In this document: positions 1 to 7,084 of the stretch, one piece after another
Numbering within the stretch: position 1 is the stretch's first letter
Layout: each line of letters opens with the position of its first letter
DNA from: Sphingomonas sp. 8AM
GTDB taxonomy: Bacteria > Pseudomonadota > Alphaproteobacteria > Sphingomonadales > Sphingomonadaceae
NCBI RefSeq assembly: GCF_902506455.1
Contig: NZ_LR733844.1
Location: 2,110,127 to 2,174,126, forward strand
Direction: 5' to 3'
DNA length: 64,000 nucleotides
Translations under genes and position numbers: made by a program
The notes under the pieces: model-generated
What the model was told of the DNA's origin: nothing
Databases searched by the model: none
What the model saw: the letters and a program-made list of their open reading frames with translations, nothing else

Positions 1-88
1 CGGCTTGACCTTGGCGACGGTGGCGCTGCCGTAATTGACCGCCGCGCCGGTCAATTACGGCAGCGCCACCGTCGCCAAGGTCAAGCCG
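1..88. repeat. Perfect 40-bp inverted repeat at window edge
   Basis: Bases 1-40 are the exact reverse complement of 49-88, with an 8-base spacer at 41-48. The right arm is ordinary coding sequence of the dehydrogenase gene that follows. The left arm has no coding sense and places a TAA at 32-34 in that gene's frame. Because the symmetry lies exactly at the sequence edge and cuts off a gene start, a fold-back join at a contig end is the likeliest cause; a genuine hairpin is possible but less likely. Confidence 0.95.
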
Positions 89-1210
89 TTCAAGGCCACC
101 CCGGTCGCCACGTTCGACTCGCCCTGGGCGCTTGCCTTCCTTCCCGACCGGCGGATGCTGGTCACCGAGAAGCCCGGCCATTTGTGGCTGGTCACTGCCA
201 CCGGGCAGAAGCAGCAGGTCAGCGGCGTCCCGACCGTCCATTTCGAGGGTCAGGGCGGATTGCTGTTCGTCGCGGTCTCGCCGACCTATGCGCAGAACGC
301 TCAGGTCTATCTCACCTATGCCGAGCCTGGCGAGGGCGGCGACGGCCTCGCGCTTGCGCGCGCTACGCTCGATGCCAGCGGCGCGCAGCCCGCCCTCAAG
401 AACATCGAGGTCATCTGGCGTCAGCTGCCGCGCGGCAAGGGCGGGCAGTTTGGCGGCTATATCGCCTTCTCGCCGGACGGGCGCTACCTGTTCCTGACCT
501 CGGGCGAGCGGCAGCGCTTCACCCCCGCACAGGACCCCGATCAGGCGCTCGGCAAGATCCTGCGGCTCACGCTCGACGGCAAGCCGGCCCCGGGCAATCC
601 GGGTGCAGGCAAGACCGGATCGACGACGATCGGCATCATCGACCCGCCCGAGAACACCGGTGCGGCCGCCAAGGCACCGGTCCGCAAGGCGACGATGCCC
701 GGCCCGAACCTGACCCCCGCCGAAACGTGGAGCAGCGGGCACCGCAATCCCTACGGCCTCGCCTTCGATGCGAAGGGACAGCTGTGGGAAACCGAGATGG
801 GACCGCAGGGCGGCGACGAGCTGAACCTGATCGAGCCCGGCCGCAACTACGGCTGGCCGCTGGTGTCGTACGGCAAGAATTACGACGACACGCCGATCCC
901 GTCGCACAAGGGCAATACCACGTTCGAGCAGCCCGCTCTCTATTGGGACCCGATCATCGCGCCCGCCGGGTTGACCTTCTATGATGGCAGCATGTTCCCG
1001 CAGTGGCGGGGTTCAGCCTTCATCGGCGGGCTCGCCTCGACCGCGCTGCTCCGTATCGCTTTCGACGGCAACGTACCGCGCGAGGCCGAGCGCTGGGACA
1101 TGGGCGCCCGCATCCGCGCGGTGAGGACCGGACCGGACGGCGCGCTGTGGCTGCTTGAGGACGGCGACGGCGGGCGGTTGCTGCGGCTCACCGCGGATCG
1201 CGCCGGCTGA
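35..1210 (+). CDS. PQQ-dependent soluble sugar dehydrogenase, 5' truncated
   Basis: Six-bladed beta-propeller of the PQQ-dependent aldose sugar dehydrogenase family (YliI-like), normally a periplasmic enzyme that oxidises sugars with PQQ. Visible family blocks are SPWALAFLPD, GQGGLL, the SGERQRF stretch, SSGHRNPYGLAF, EMGPQGGDELN and NYGWPLVSYG. About 391 residues are readable. The TTG at 35 lies inside the left arm of the edge inverted repeat, so the real start and the expected signal peptide are missing and codons before about position 49 should not be trusted. The block that in classical members holds the catalytic His (HFG or HYG) reads GGQFGGYIAF here, so Gln stands where His is expected. 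That suggests either an altered subgroup or loss of sugar oxidation. Confidence 0.85.
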   Translation: MTAAPVNYGSATVAKVKPFKATPVATFDSPWALAFLPDRRMLVTEKPGHLWLVTATGQKQQVSGVPTVHFEGQGGLLFVAVSPTYAQNAQVYLTYAEPGEGGDGLALARATLDASGAQPALKNIEVIWRQLPRGKGGQFGGYIAFSPDGRYLFLTSGERQRFTPAQDPDQALGKILRLTLDGKPAPGNPGAGKTGSTTIGIIDPPENTGAAAKAPVRKATMPGPNLTPAETWSSGHRNPYGLAFDAKGQLWETEMGPQGGDELNLIEPGRNYGWPLVSYGKNYDDTPIPSHKGNTTFEQPALYWDPIIAPAGLTFYDGSMFPQWRGSAFIGGLASTALLRIAFDGNVPREAERWDMGARIRAVRTGPDGALWLLEDGDGGRLLRLTADRAG

Positions 1211-1331
1211 CCGGTGGCGATCAGCGGTCGCCGGCATCATGCCGGCGGTGCAGCGTTCGCCATCTGGAACAATACAGCCCCCATCACGCTTGTACGCGGT
1301 TGAGGTGTCACCTCCAACGAAGGGGATTTTC

Positions 1332-1601
1332 ATGAAGAAGGTTTTTGCGATCGCGTTGCTGGCTGGTGTGGCCTCGCTCGGCGCCTGCAATTCGAGCCCG
1401 CGCGAGCAGGCCGCCGACAACATCGAGGCGAATGCCGAGGCAGTCGCGGACAATCTTGAAGACGCTGCGGACAACGTCAGCAACGACGCCGCCGAAGACC
1501 GGCTCGAGAACAAGGCGGACGCGGTGCGTGATCTCGGCGATAAGAAGGCCGACGACATGCGCACGCACGACGCCGACACCAACCTGAAGAACGGCATCTA
1601 G
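1332..1601 (+). CDS. Small predicted lipoprotein
   Basis: An 89-residue protein starting at ATG 1332, chosen because AGGGG lies about seven bases upstream and a signal peptide follows at once. The lipobox LGAC places the acylated Cys near residue 20. The mature part is short, highly charged, rich in Ala, Asp, Asn and Glu, and predicted helical, with repeats of the type ADNIEANAEAVADNLEDAAD. This resembles small entericidin-like or stress lipoproteins of sphingomonads, but no specific function can be assigned. It stands alone and is followed by a strong terminator. Confidence 0.8.
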   Translation: MKKVFAIALLAGVASLGACNSSPREQAADNIEANAEAVADNLEDAADNVSNDAAEDRLENKADAVRDLGDKKADDMRTHDADTNLKNGI

Positions 1602-1646
1602 CCTTCGCGGACAGCGCAGGCTGCTCCCAAGCGCGGCCTGCACTGG

Positions 1647-1674
1647 AGGGGCGTCCCGGCCGGGGCGCCCCTTT
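1647..1674 (+). terminator. Rho-independent terminator after the lipoprotein
   Basis: An 11-bp stem (1647-1657 with 1662-1672, one G-U pair) closes a GGCC tetraloop and is followed by TT. It lies 45 bases after the lipoprotein stop codon. Confidence 0.75.
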
Positions 1675-1795
1675 CGCACTCTTCGTGAGGTCACGCGCGC
1701 CCGCCGACCGGTTTTCCAGCCATGCTCACCTTTTCCTTAACCGCTATCAACTAGCGAGCCCGAACCTAATCGTTTGAATTGCTCGGGGTTTTTTA

Positions 1796-4258
1796 GTGAC
1801 ATCGTTCTTTATTGCTGCTGCCATGGCGTCGACATCGCTGTCGACCGCCACTGTTACCGACGCGCCCGTCGACACCGCCGTCGCCAAGGCGAACGACGAC
1901 ACCGTGACCACCGGCGTCGCCAGGGGCCGCGACCGGCTGGACAGCGCCACGTCGACCAGCAACCTCAGGGAAGCCGATCTCGCAAAGCTCGCGCCGCGCT
2001 CGATCGGCGACCTGCTGCGTGACATTCCCGGCATCCGTTCCGAGGCCGCGACCGGCGAGGGGCTCGCCAGCGTCTCGATCCGCGGGCTGCCGCTCGCCTC
2101 ATCGGGAATCAAGTTCGTCCAGTTGCAGGAAGACGGCCTGCCGGTGCTCGAATTCGGCGACATCCAGGGCCTCGGCCCCGACAGCCTGATCCGCGCCGAC
2201 CTCAACCTGTCGCAGGTCGAGGTGATTCGCGGCGGCTCGGCCTCTACCTTCGCGTCCAATTCACCCGGCGGGCTCATCAACTTCATCTCGAAAACCGGCG
2301 AGACCGAGGGCGGCGCGATCGCGCTGACAGGCGGGCTCGACTATGACCAGTATCGCGCCGATTTCGACATCGGCGGCAAGCTGGGCGACACCGCGCGCTT
2401 CCACGTCGGCGGCTTCTTCCGGCAGGGCGGAGGCCCGCGCCGCACCGGCTATGATGCGCAGCGCGGCGGGCAGGTGAAGCTCAACGTCACCAAAACCTTC
2501 ATGGGCGGCTATATTCGCCTGTACGGCAAGTATCTCGACGATCGCTCGCCCTTCTACGACACCGTTCCTGTGCAGGCGACCGGCGACAATGCGTCGCCGA
2601 AGGTCCGCGAGATCGCCAGTTTCGACGCCAACCGCGACATGCTGCTGTCGCGCTACATCCGCAGCAACCTCGTGCTCGACGGCGACAACAATCCGGTCGT
2701 CCACGATCTCGCCGAGGGCGTCACCACCAGGGTGAAGTCGGTCGGGCTCGAAAGCCAGATCGACGTGGCGGGCTGGGCCGTCACCGAGCGGTTCCGCTTC
2801 TCGGACGTGTCGGGTTCGTTCGTCACGCCGTTCACCTCGGCCTATCTGCCCGCCACGCAGGGTGCGGCGCTGCTCGGCGGCGCGGGTGCGCGGCTGACCT
2901 ATGCCAACGGGCCGCTCGCCGGTCAGGCGATCGCCGATCCCGCCAGCCTCAACGGCAACGGCCTGCTCGCCGCGCTCAACATCCTCGACCTGCGCATCAA
3001 GTCGATGGACAATGTCACCAACGACCTTCGCGCCAGCCGCGTCTGGTCGGTAGGCGACGGGGACCTGACCACCACCGCCGGTTTCTACGCCGCGCGCCAG
3101 TCGATCGCGCGCGACGCGCTCTGGTCGACGATGATCTCCGACGTGCGCGGCGACGGTCGCGCCGCGCTGGTCGACGTGACCACGGCGGGCGGCCGCACGC
3201 TGACCCAGAACGGCGTCTATGCCTATAATCTCGCGCTGGCGGGCGGCACGCGCCGCCGCAGCGTCGATCTCGACTATGCGGTCAACGCGCCCTTCGCTTC
3301 GGCCAATTACCACATCGGCCGCGTCGCGATCGGCGCCAGCGTCCGCTACGACTTCGGCACCGCCCGCGGGCAGCTGTTCGGCTCGGATCTCGGCGGCGGG
3401 CGCGTCGGCACCGTCACGCGCGACATCGATGGCAATGGCGTGATCTCCTCGCCGGAAACACGCGTCGGCGTCACCCCGCTGACCACCCCCGCCCCGCTCG
3501 ACTACAGCTACCATTACCTGTCCTACTCGAGCGGCATCAACTTCCGCATTGCCGAGCCGCTGGCGGTGTTCGCGCGCTACAGCCGCGGCGCCCGCGCCAA
3601 TGCCGATCGCATCCTGTTCAGCCCGATCGTCAACACGGCCGACGGCAGCCTGACCACGAAAAGCGCAGCGTTCGATCCGGTCAAACAGGCCGAGGTCGGC
3701 GTGAAATACCGTCGGGCCGGACTGACGCTCAACCTGACCGGTTTCTGGGCGAAGGCGCAGGACACCAACGTCGACGTCGTCACCAGCCAGATCATCCAGC
3801 GTGAGTATCGCGCCACCGGTCTGGAGTTCGAGGGCGGCGTGCGTCGCGGGCCATTCGCGCTCACGGCGGGGGCGACCTATACCGATGCCGAGATCACCCG
3901 CGACGCGGTCAACCCGGCGGTGGTTGGCAACACGCCGCGCCATCAGGCAAAGCTGATCTTCCAGGCGACGCCGCAGCTCAGCACCGATCGCTTCAGCATC
4001 GGCGCGGTGTTCATCGGCACGTCCGGCAGCTATTCTCAGGACACCAACATCCTGAAGACGCCGGGCTTCGTCACTACCAACGCCTTTGCGCAGCTGCGGG
4101 TCGCGGAACGGCTGATGGTGGGCGTCAACGCGAACAACCTGTTCGACACGCTGGCGATCACCACGTTCGACGAGGCCGCAATTCCGGCCTCGGGGATCCT
4201 GCGCGCGCGTCCGCTCAACGGCCGCACCGTGTCGGCAACGGTCCGCTTCGACTTCTGA
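1796..4258 (+). CDS. TonB-dependent outer-membrane receptor
   Basis: An 820-residue receptor with a plug domain (LRDIPGIRSEAATGEG, VEVIRGGSASTFASNSPGG) and a C-terminal barrel ending in an aromatic residue (TVRFDF), as needed for outer-membrane insertion. The substrate is unknown. The start is uncertain: an in-frame TGA at 1775 limits it to a short stretch, GTG 1796 is the only usual codon there, and no clear Shine-Dalgarno is seen in the T-rich sequence before it. The signal peptide is short and not very hydrophobic. The TonB box is weak, without the DDIVVTG form seen in the other receptors of this window. It precedes the DUF11 gene group but is separated from it by about 170 bases and a GC hairpin. 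Confidence 0.85.
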   Translation: MTSFFIAAAMASTSLSTATVTDAPVDTAVAKANDDTVTTGVARGRDRLDSATSTSNLREADLAKLAPRSIGDLLRDIPGIRSEAATGEGLASVSIRGLPLASSGIKFVQLQEDGLPVLEFGDIQGLGPDSLIRADLNLSQVEVIRGGSASTFASNSPGGLINFISKTGETEGGAIALTGGLDYDQYRADFDIGGKLGDTARFHVGGFFRQGGGPRRTGYDAQRGGQVKLNVTKTFMGGYIRLYGKYLDDRSPFYDTVPVQATGDNASPKVREIASFDANRDMLLSRYIRSNLVLDGDNNPVVHDLAEGVTTRVKSVGLESQIDVAGWAVTERFRFSDVSGSFVTPFTSAYLPATQGAALLGGAGARLTYANGPLAGQAIADPASLNGNGLLAALNILDLRIKSMDNVTNDLRASRVWSVGDGDLTTTAGFYAARQSIARDALWSTMISDVRGDGRAALVDVTTAGGRTLTQNGVYAYNLALAGGTRRRSVDLDYAVNAPFASANYHIGRVAIGASVRYDFGTARGQLFGSDLGGGRVGTVTRDIDGNGVISSPETRVGVTPLTTPAPLDYSYHYLSYSSGINFRIAEPLAVFARYSRGARANADRILFSPIVNTADGSLTTKSAAFDPVKQAEVGVKYRRAGLTLNLTGFWAKAQDTNVDVVTSQIIQREYRATGLEFEGGVRRGPFALTAGATYTDAEITRDAVNPAVVGNTPRHQAKLIFQATPQLSTDRFSIGAVFIGTSGSYSQDTNILKTPGFVTTNAFAQLRVAERLMVGVNANNLFDTLAITTFDEAAIPASGILRARPLNGRTVSATVRFDF

Positions 4259-4266
4259 CGCGTGGC

Positions 4267-4294
4267 GCCGCGGCCGTCGCCGGACGGTCGCGGC
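4267..4294 (+). terminator. GC hairpin after TBDR, possible terminator
   Basis: A 12-bp stem with one G-U pair around a GCCG loop (4267-4278 with 4283-4294), starting nine bases after the receptor stop. There is no T-run, so termination is only probable. Confidence 0.45.
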
Positions 4295-4393
4295 ACCCCC
4301 CGATTGCCGCCGCGGCGTAAGACTTAGGTCGAACCCGCTTATGGTTCAGATGCTTGGCTATCATCTGCTTAACCACTTCTGCCGCTGAACAGC

Positions 4394-4420
4394 CCTCGCG
4401 CCCACAAGGGGCAGGCGAGG
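4394..4420 (+). promoter_or_regulatory. Hairpin covering the ribosome binding site of the next gene
   Basis: CCTCGC at 4394-4399 pairs with GCGAGG at 4415-4420, and GCCC at 4400-4403 with GGGC at 4409-4412, around an ACAA-containing loop. The GAGG at the end of the 3' arm is the Shine-Dalgarno for ATG 4427. As drawn, the fold would hide the binding site and lower translation unless melted or bound by something. This is inferred from sequence only. Confidence 0.5.
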
Positions 4421-4426
4421 ACTTCG

Positions 4427-5290
4427 ATGACGCGACGTGGAACAGGGTGGTGGATGACGGTCGTGGCGGCGTTGACCGTCGCGCACGCCGCCGCCGCCAC
4501 GCCGGCTGGCACCACGATCACGAACACTGCCCGCCTGACGTTTACCGCCGGTACTGCGCCACCGGTCACGCTCGACAGCAACACCGTCACGATCGCGGTC
4601 GACGCACTGGTCGAGGCCGCGATCACCGCCGAGCGTCCGACCGCGCCGGTCGCGACCGCGCCGCAGCCGCTCGCCTTCACCGTCACCAACCCCGGTAACG
4701 CGACCACCAGCTACCGTCTGCGCGCCGCCGCCGACCGCGACGGCATCACGGTGGCGACGATCGCCGCCGACAGCGATGACGACGGCCGCTACGATCCCGC
4801 GATCGACCGCGTCACGACCACCGTCACGCTCGCGGCGGGCGCACAGCAGCGCATCTTCGTGCTCGCCGCCGGTGTCCTCGTACCCGGTGCGGCGATCACC
4901 GTCACCGCCACCGCCGACACGCCTGCCGCCGCCACCGTCGGCGCAACCGGCGGGCAGGCAAGCGCGACGACGCGCCTCGTCGCTCTTCCCAGCCCCGCCG
5001 CCCGCCTCGACAAGGCGCAATCGGTCGCCGCGCCTGGCGGCGGCACGCGCGCGATCGCCGGCGCGGTGGTCACCTACACGCTCACCGCCCGCTTCGCGCG
5101 CGACTGCGCCGCCGCCGAGGTCAGCGATGCCGTCCCCGACGGGATGCGCTTCGTGCCGGGCAGCATCACGCTCGACGACCAGCCGCTCGCCGACACCGGC
5201 CGGCTGGACGGCACCACCGTCCGCATCGCGCTCGGCGACATGTCCGCCGGGGCGATCCGCCAGATCCGCTTCAACGCCATCATCCTGTGA
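4427..5290 (+). CDS. Secreted DUF11-type beta-sandwich protein A
   Basis: A 287-residue protein with a signal peptide ending near residue 25 (AHAAAA). After it comes the motif TTITNTARLTFTAG ... SNTVTIAVD (about residues 29-59), which recurs in two later proteins of this group. An acidic loop DSDDDGRYD near residue 117 resembles a calcium-binding loop, and a DUF11-like module closes the C-terminus (VSDAVPDGMRFVPGSITL). DUF11 modules are structural domains of surface proteins; no enzyme motif is visible. The ATG lies behind a GAGG that is part of a hairpin. The next gene starts a few bases after the stop, so the two are probably translationally coupled. Role unknown. Confidence 0.8.
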   Translation: MTRRGTGWWMTVVAALTVAHAAAATPAGTTITNTARLTFTAGTAPPVTLDSNTVTIAVDALVEAAITAERPTAPVATAPQPLAFTVTNPGNATTSYRLRAAADRDGITVATIAADSDDDGRYDPAIDRVTTTVTLAAGAQQRIFVLAAGVLVPGAAITVTATADTPAAATVGATGGQASATTRLVALPSPAARLDKAQSVAAPGGGTRAIAGAVVTYTLTARFARDCAAAEVSDAVPDGMRFVPGSITLDDQPLADTGRLDGTTVRIALGDMSAGAIRQIRFNAIIL

Positions 5291-5301
5291 GGAACATGCT
5301 T

Positions 5302-5745
5302 ATGACGATCCGCCCGCTGCTGCTGCTCGCCGCCCTCGCCGCCGCCTCGCCCGCGCTGGCCGCCGGGCCGCTGCAGGTCGCGTCGAAGGTAATGGTCGAG
5401 GCCCGGCAGCGCGCCGCCGACGGCACGACCAGGATCGCGCTGGTGCCGGCACACCGCGTCGTGCCCGGCGACCGCGTCGTCTTCACGCTCGCCTATCGCA
5501 ACACGGGCGCGCAGCCGCTCGCGGATCTCGTTTTCGACAATCCGGTCCCAAGCGGCGTGGCCTATCGCGCGCCCGCCCCGAACAGCCCCGCACCCGAATT
5601 GTCGGTCGATGGACGTCGCTACGGCACGCTCGCGCAGCTCGGCGCGGTCGAGCCCGATGCCGTCACGCACGTCCGCTGGCGGCTCGCGCGCCCGCTCGCG
5701 CCCGGCGCGTCGGGCACGTTCGCCTTCCAGGCGGTGCTGAAATGA
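5302..5745 (+). CDS. Small secreted DUF11-like protein B
   Basis: A 147-residue protein with a clear signal peptide (MTIRPLLLLAALAAASPALA) followed by one beta-sandwich domain with DUF11 features (VPGDRVVFTLAYRNTGAQPL, FDNPVPSGVAYR). ATG 5302 is preferred over 5296 because TGAGGA at 5288-5293 is then about eight bases upstream; that ribosome site overlaps the stop of protein A. It lacks the N-terminal NTA motif of proteins A, C and D. Probably an exported subunit of the same surface structure; function not known. Confidence 0.75.
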   Translation: MTIRPLLLLAALAAASPALAAGPLQVASKVMVEARQRAADGTTRIALVPAHRVVPGDRVVFTLAYRNTGAQPLADLVFDNPVPSGVAYRAPAPNSPAPELSVDGRRYGTLAQLGAVEPDAVTHVRWRLARPLAPGASGTFAFQAVLK

Positions 5746-5782
5746 TCCCCCTCCCGTTTCTCGCTGAAAGAAAGACGCTCCC

Positions 5783-6922
5783 ATGTTCGTGAAGAGGACC
5801 ATCGCCCTCCTGCTCGCCGGGGTCGCGGCCGCCGCGCTCGGCGGCGGTGCGGCGCAGGCGCAGACTCCCGCGGCGCAGCTCACCACCGCCGGCACGCGGA
5901 TCGATAACACCGCGTCGGTGACCTATTCGGTCAACGGCACCAACCAGTCGATCCAGTCGACCACCGCGTCGTTCGTCGTCGACAAGAAGGTGAACTTCAC
6001 CGTCGTCACCGCGCAGACCGGACCGACCGTGGTGAACCTCGGCGACCAGAATGTCGTGACCACCTTCCGCGTCACCAACCTGACCAACGACGTGCAGGAC
6101 TTCCTGCTCGATCCCGATCAGCAGAACCTGTCACTGGGGCTGTTCCCCGGCAGCGACAATTTCGACGTGACCTCGCTGCGCGCCTTCGTCGATTCGAACG
6201 GCAACGGCCGCTACGACGCGGGCGTCGATACGCAGACCTATATCGACGAACTCGCGCCCGACGCCTCCGCCACGGTGTTCATCGTCGGCAACGTCCCCAA
6301 CCAGGCGGGAGCGCAATATGCATACAACTCGCTGCACGTCGTCGCCGCGGCCGGCGGTCAGGCGAACACGCAGGGCGCGGTGCTGGTCGGCACCGACCTC
6401 AACCTCGCCGGCGCGGACAATGTCGTCGACATCGTCTTCGCGGACGACGACAGCGACGGCGCGCTGCTCGGCGATGCCGCGCGCAACGGTCAGGGACGCG
6501 CCTATTCGGGCTGGCATGTCGCGGTGAACAACGTCGCGCTCAGCGTCACCAAGTCGGCGCGCGTGCTGGCGGATGGCCTCGGCTCTGCCAATCCCAAGGC
6601 AATCCCCGGCGCGACGGTCGAATATTGCCTGCTGGTGCGCAACGCGACGCTGACCACCAGCGCGACCGGCGTCTCGCTGGGCGACGTCATCCCTGGCCAC
6701 ACCACCTATGTGCCCGGCTCGATCTCGGTCGGCACCCCCGGCGGGCTGGGAGCGACGTGCAACGTCAACGGCTCGGTCGAGGACGATGACGACAACGACG
6801 CCACCGAGACCGATGGCTACACCGCCGCCTTCGACGGCATCGCCAAGAAGGTGACGGTCAACCTTGCCAGTGTCGGCGGCGGCGGTTCCGTCGCGGCGTC
6901 GTTCAAGGTCACGATCGACTAG
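5783..6922 (+). CDS. Secreted beta-sandwich protein C, homologous to A
   Basis: A 379-residue protein with a signal peptide cut near AAQAQ. The motif TRIDNTASVTYS ... TTASFVVD (about residues 38-67) matches the N-termini of proteins A and D. The loop DSNGNGRYD near residue 134 matches DSDDDGRYD in protein A, so A and C look like paralogues over the first 180 residues. A second acidic stretch (DDDSDGALLGDA) and a DUF11-like C-terminal module (SLGDVIPGHTTYVPGSI) follow. The C-terminus has no aromatic barrel signature, no LPXTG and no membrane anchor. Separated from protein B by 37 bases; likely the same transcript. Confidence 0.8.
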   Translation: MFVKRTIALLLAGVAAAALGGGAAQAQTPAAQLTTAGTRIDNTASVTYSVNGTNQSIQSTTASFVVDKKVNFTVVTAQTGPTVVNLGDQNVVTTFRVTNLTNDVQDFLLDPDQQNLSLGLFPGSDNFDVTSLRAFVDSNGNGRYDAGVDTQTYIDELAPDASATVFIVGNVPNQAGAQYAYNSLHVVAAAGGQANTQGAVLVGTDLNLAGADNVVDIVFADDDSDGALLGDAARNGQGRAYSGWHVAVNNVALSVTKSARVLADGLGSANPKAIPGATVEYCLLVRNATLTTSATGVSLGDVIPGHTTYVPGSISVGTPGGLGATCNVNGSVEDDDDNDATETDGYTAAFDGIAKKVTVNLASVGGGGSVAASFKVTID

Positions 6923-6933
6923 CGCGCTTGCCT

Positions 6934-7019
6934 CGTCGTCCCGGGCCTGACCCGGGTCCCCGCTTTTTTCCGATCGGTGCGGTCGAAGCGGGACCCCGGG
7001 TCAAGTCCGGGGCGACGAC
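6934..7019. repeat. Palindromic intergenic element, CCCGGG-rich
   Basis: Two imperfect complementary arms (about 6934-6966 and 6986-7019), both rich in CCCGGGTC and ending in GTCGTC / GACGAC, surround a roughly 20-base spacer. A related but different element occurs at 16971-17055. It sits between protein C and the ribosome site of protein D, so it may uncouple or attenuate transcription within the group. Confidence 0.7.
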
Positions 7020-7084
7020 CACCAGCAACATGCCTTGCCCACACACCACCCCGGCGACCCCCGCGCGCCGGGCAGGGACCCTTC

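Noticed and set aside
2261..3943. Long open frame on the reverse strand opposite the TBDR, with similar ones at 7487-8713, 12262-13356 (forward), 25304-27208 and 54747-57113
   Set aside because: They are Arg/Ala/Gly-rich shadows of well-supported genes in GC-rich DNA, with no family motifs, signal peptides or ribosome sites.
4427..6922. Sortase-type wall anchoring of the DUF11 proteins
   Set aside because: No LPXTG motif, no C-terminal membrane anchor and no sortase gene; the organism is Gram-negative.
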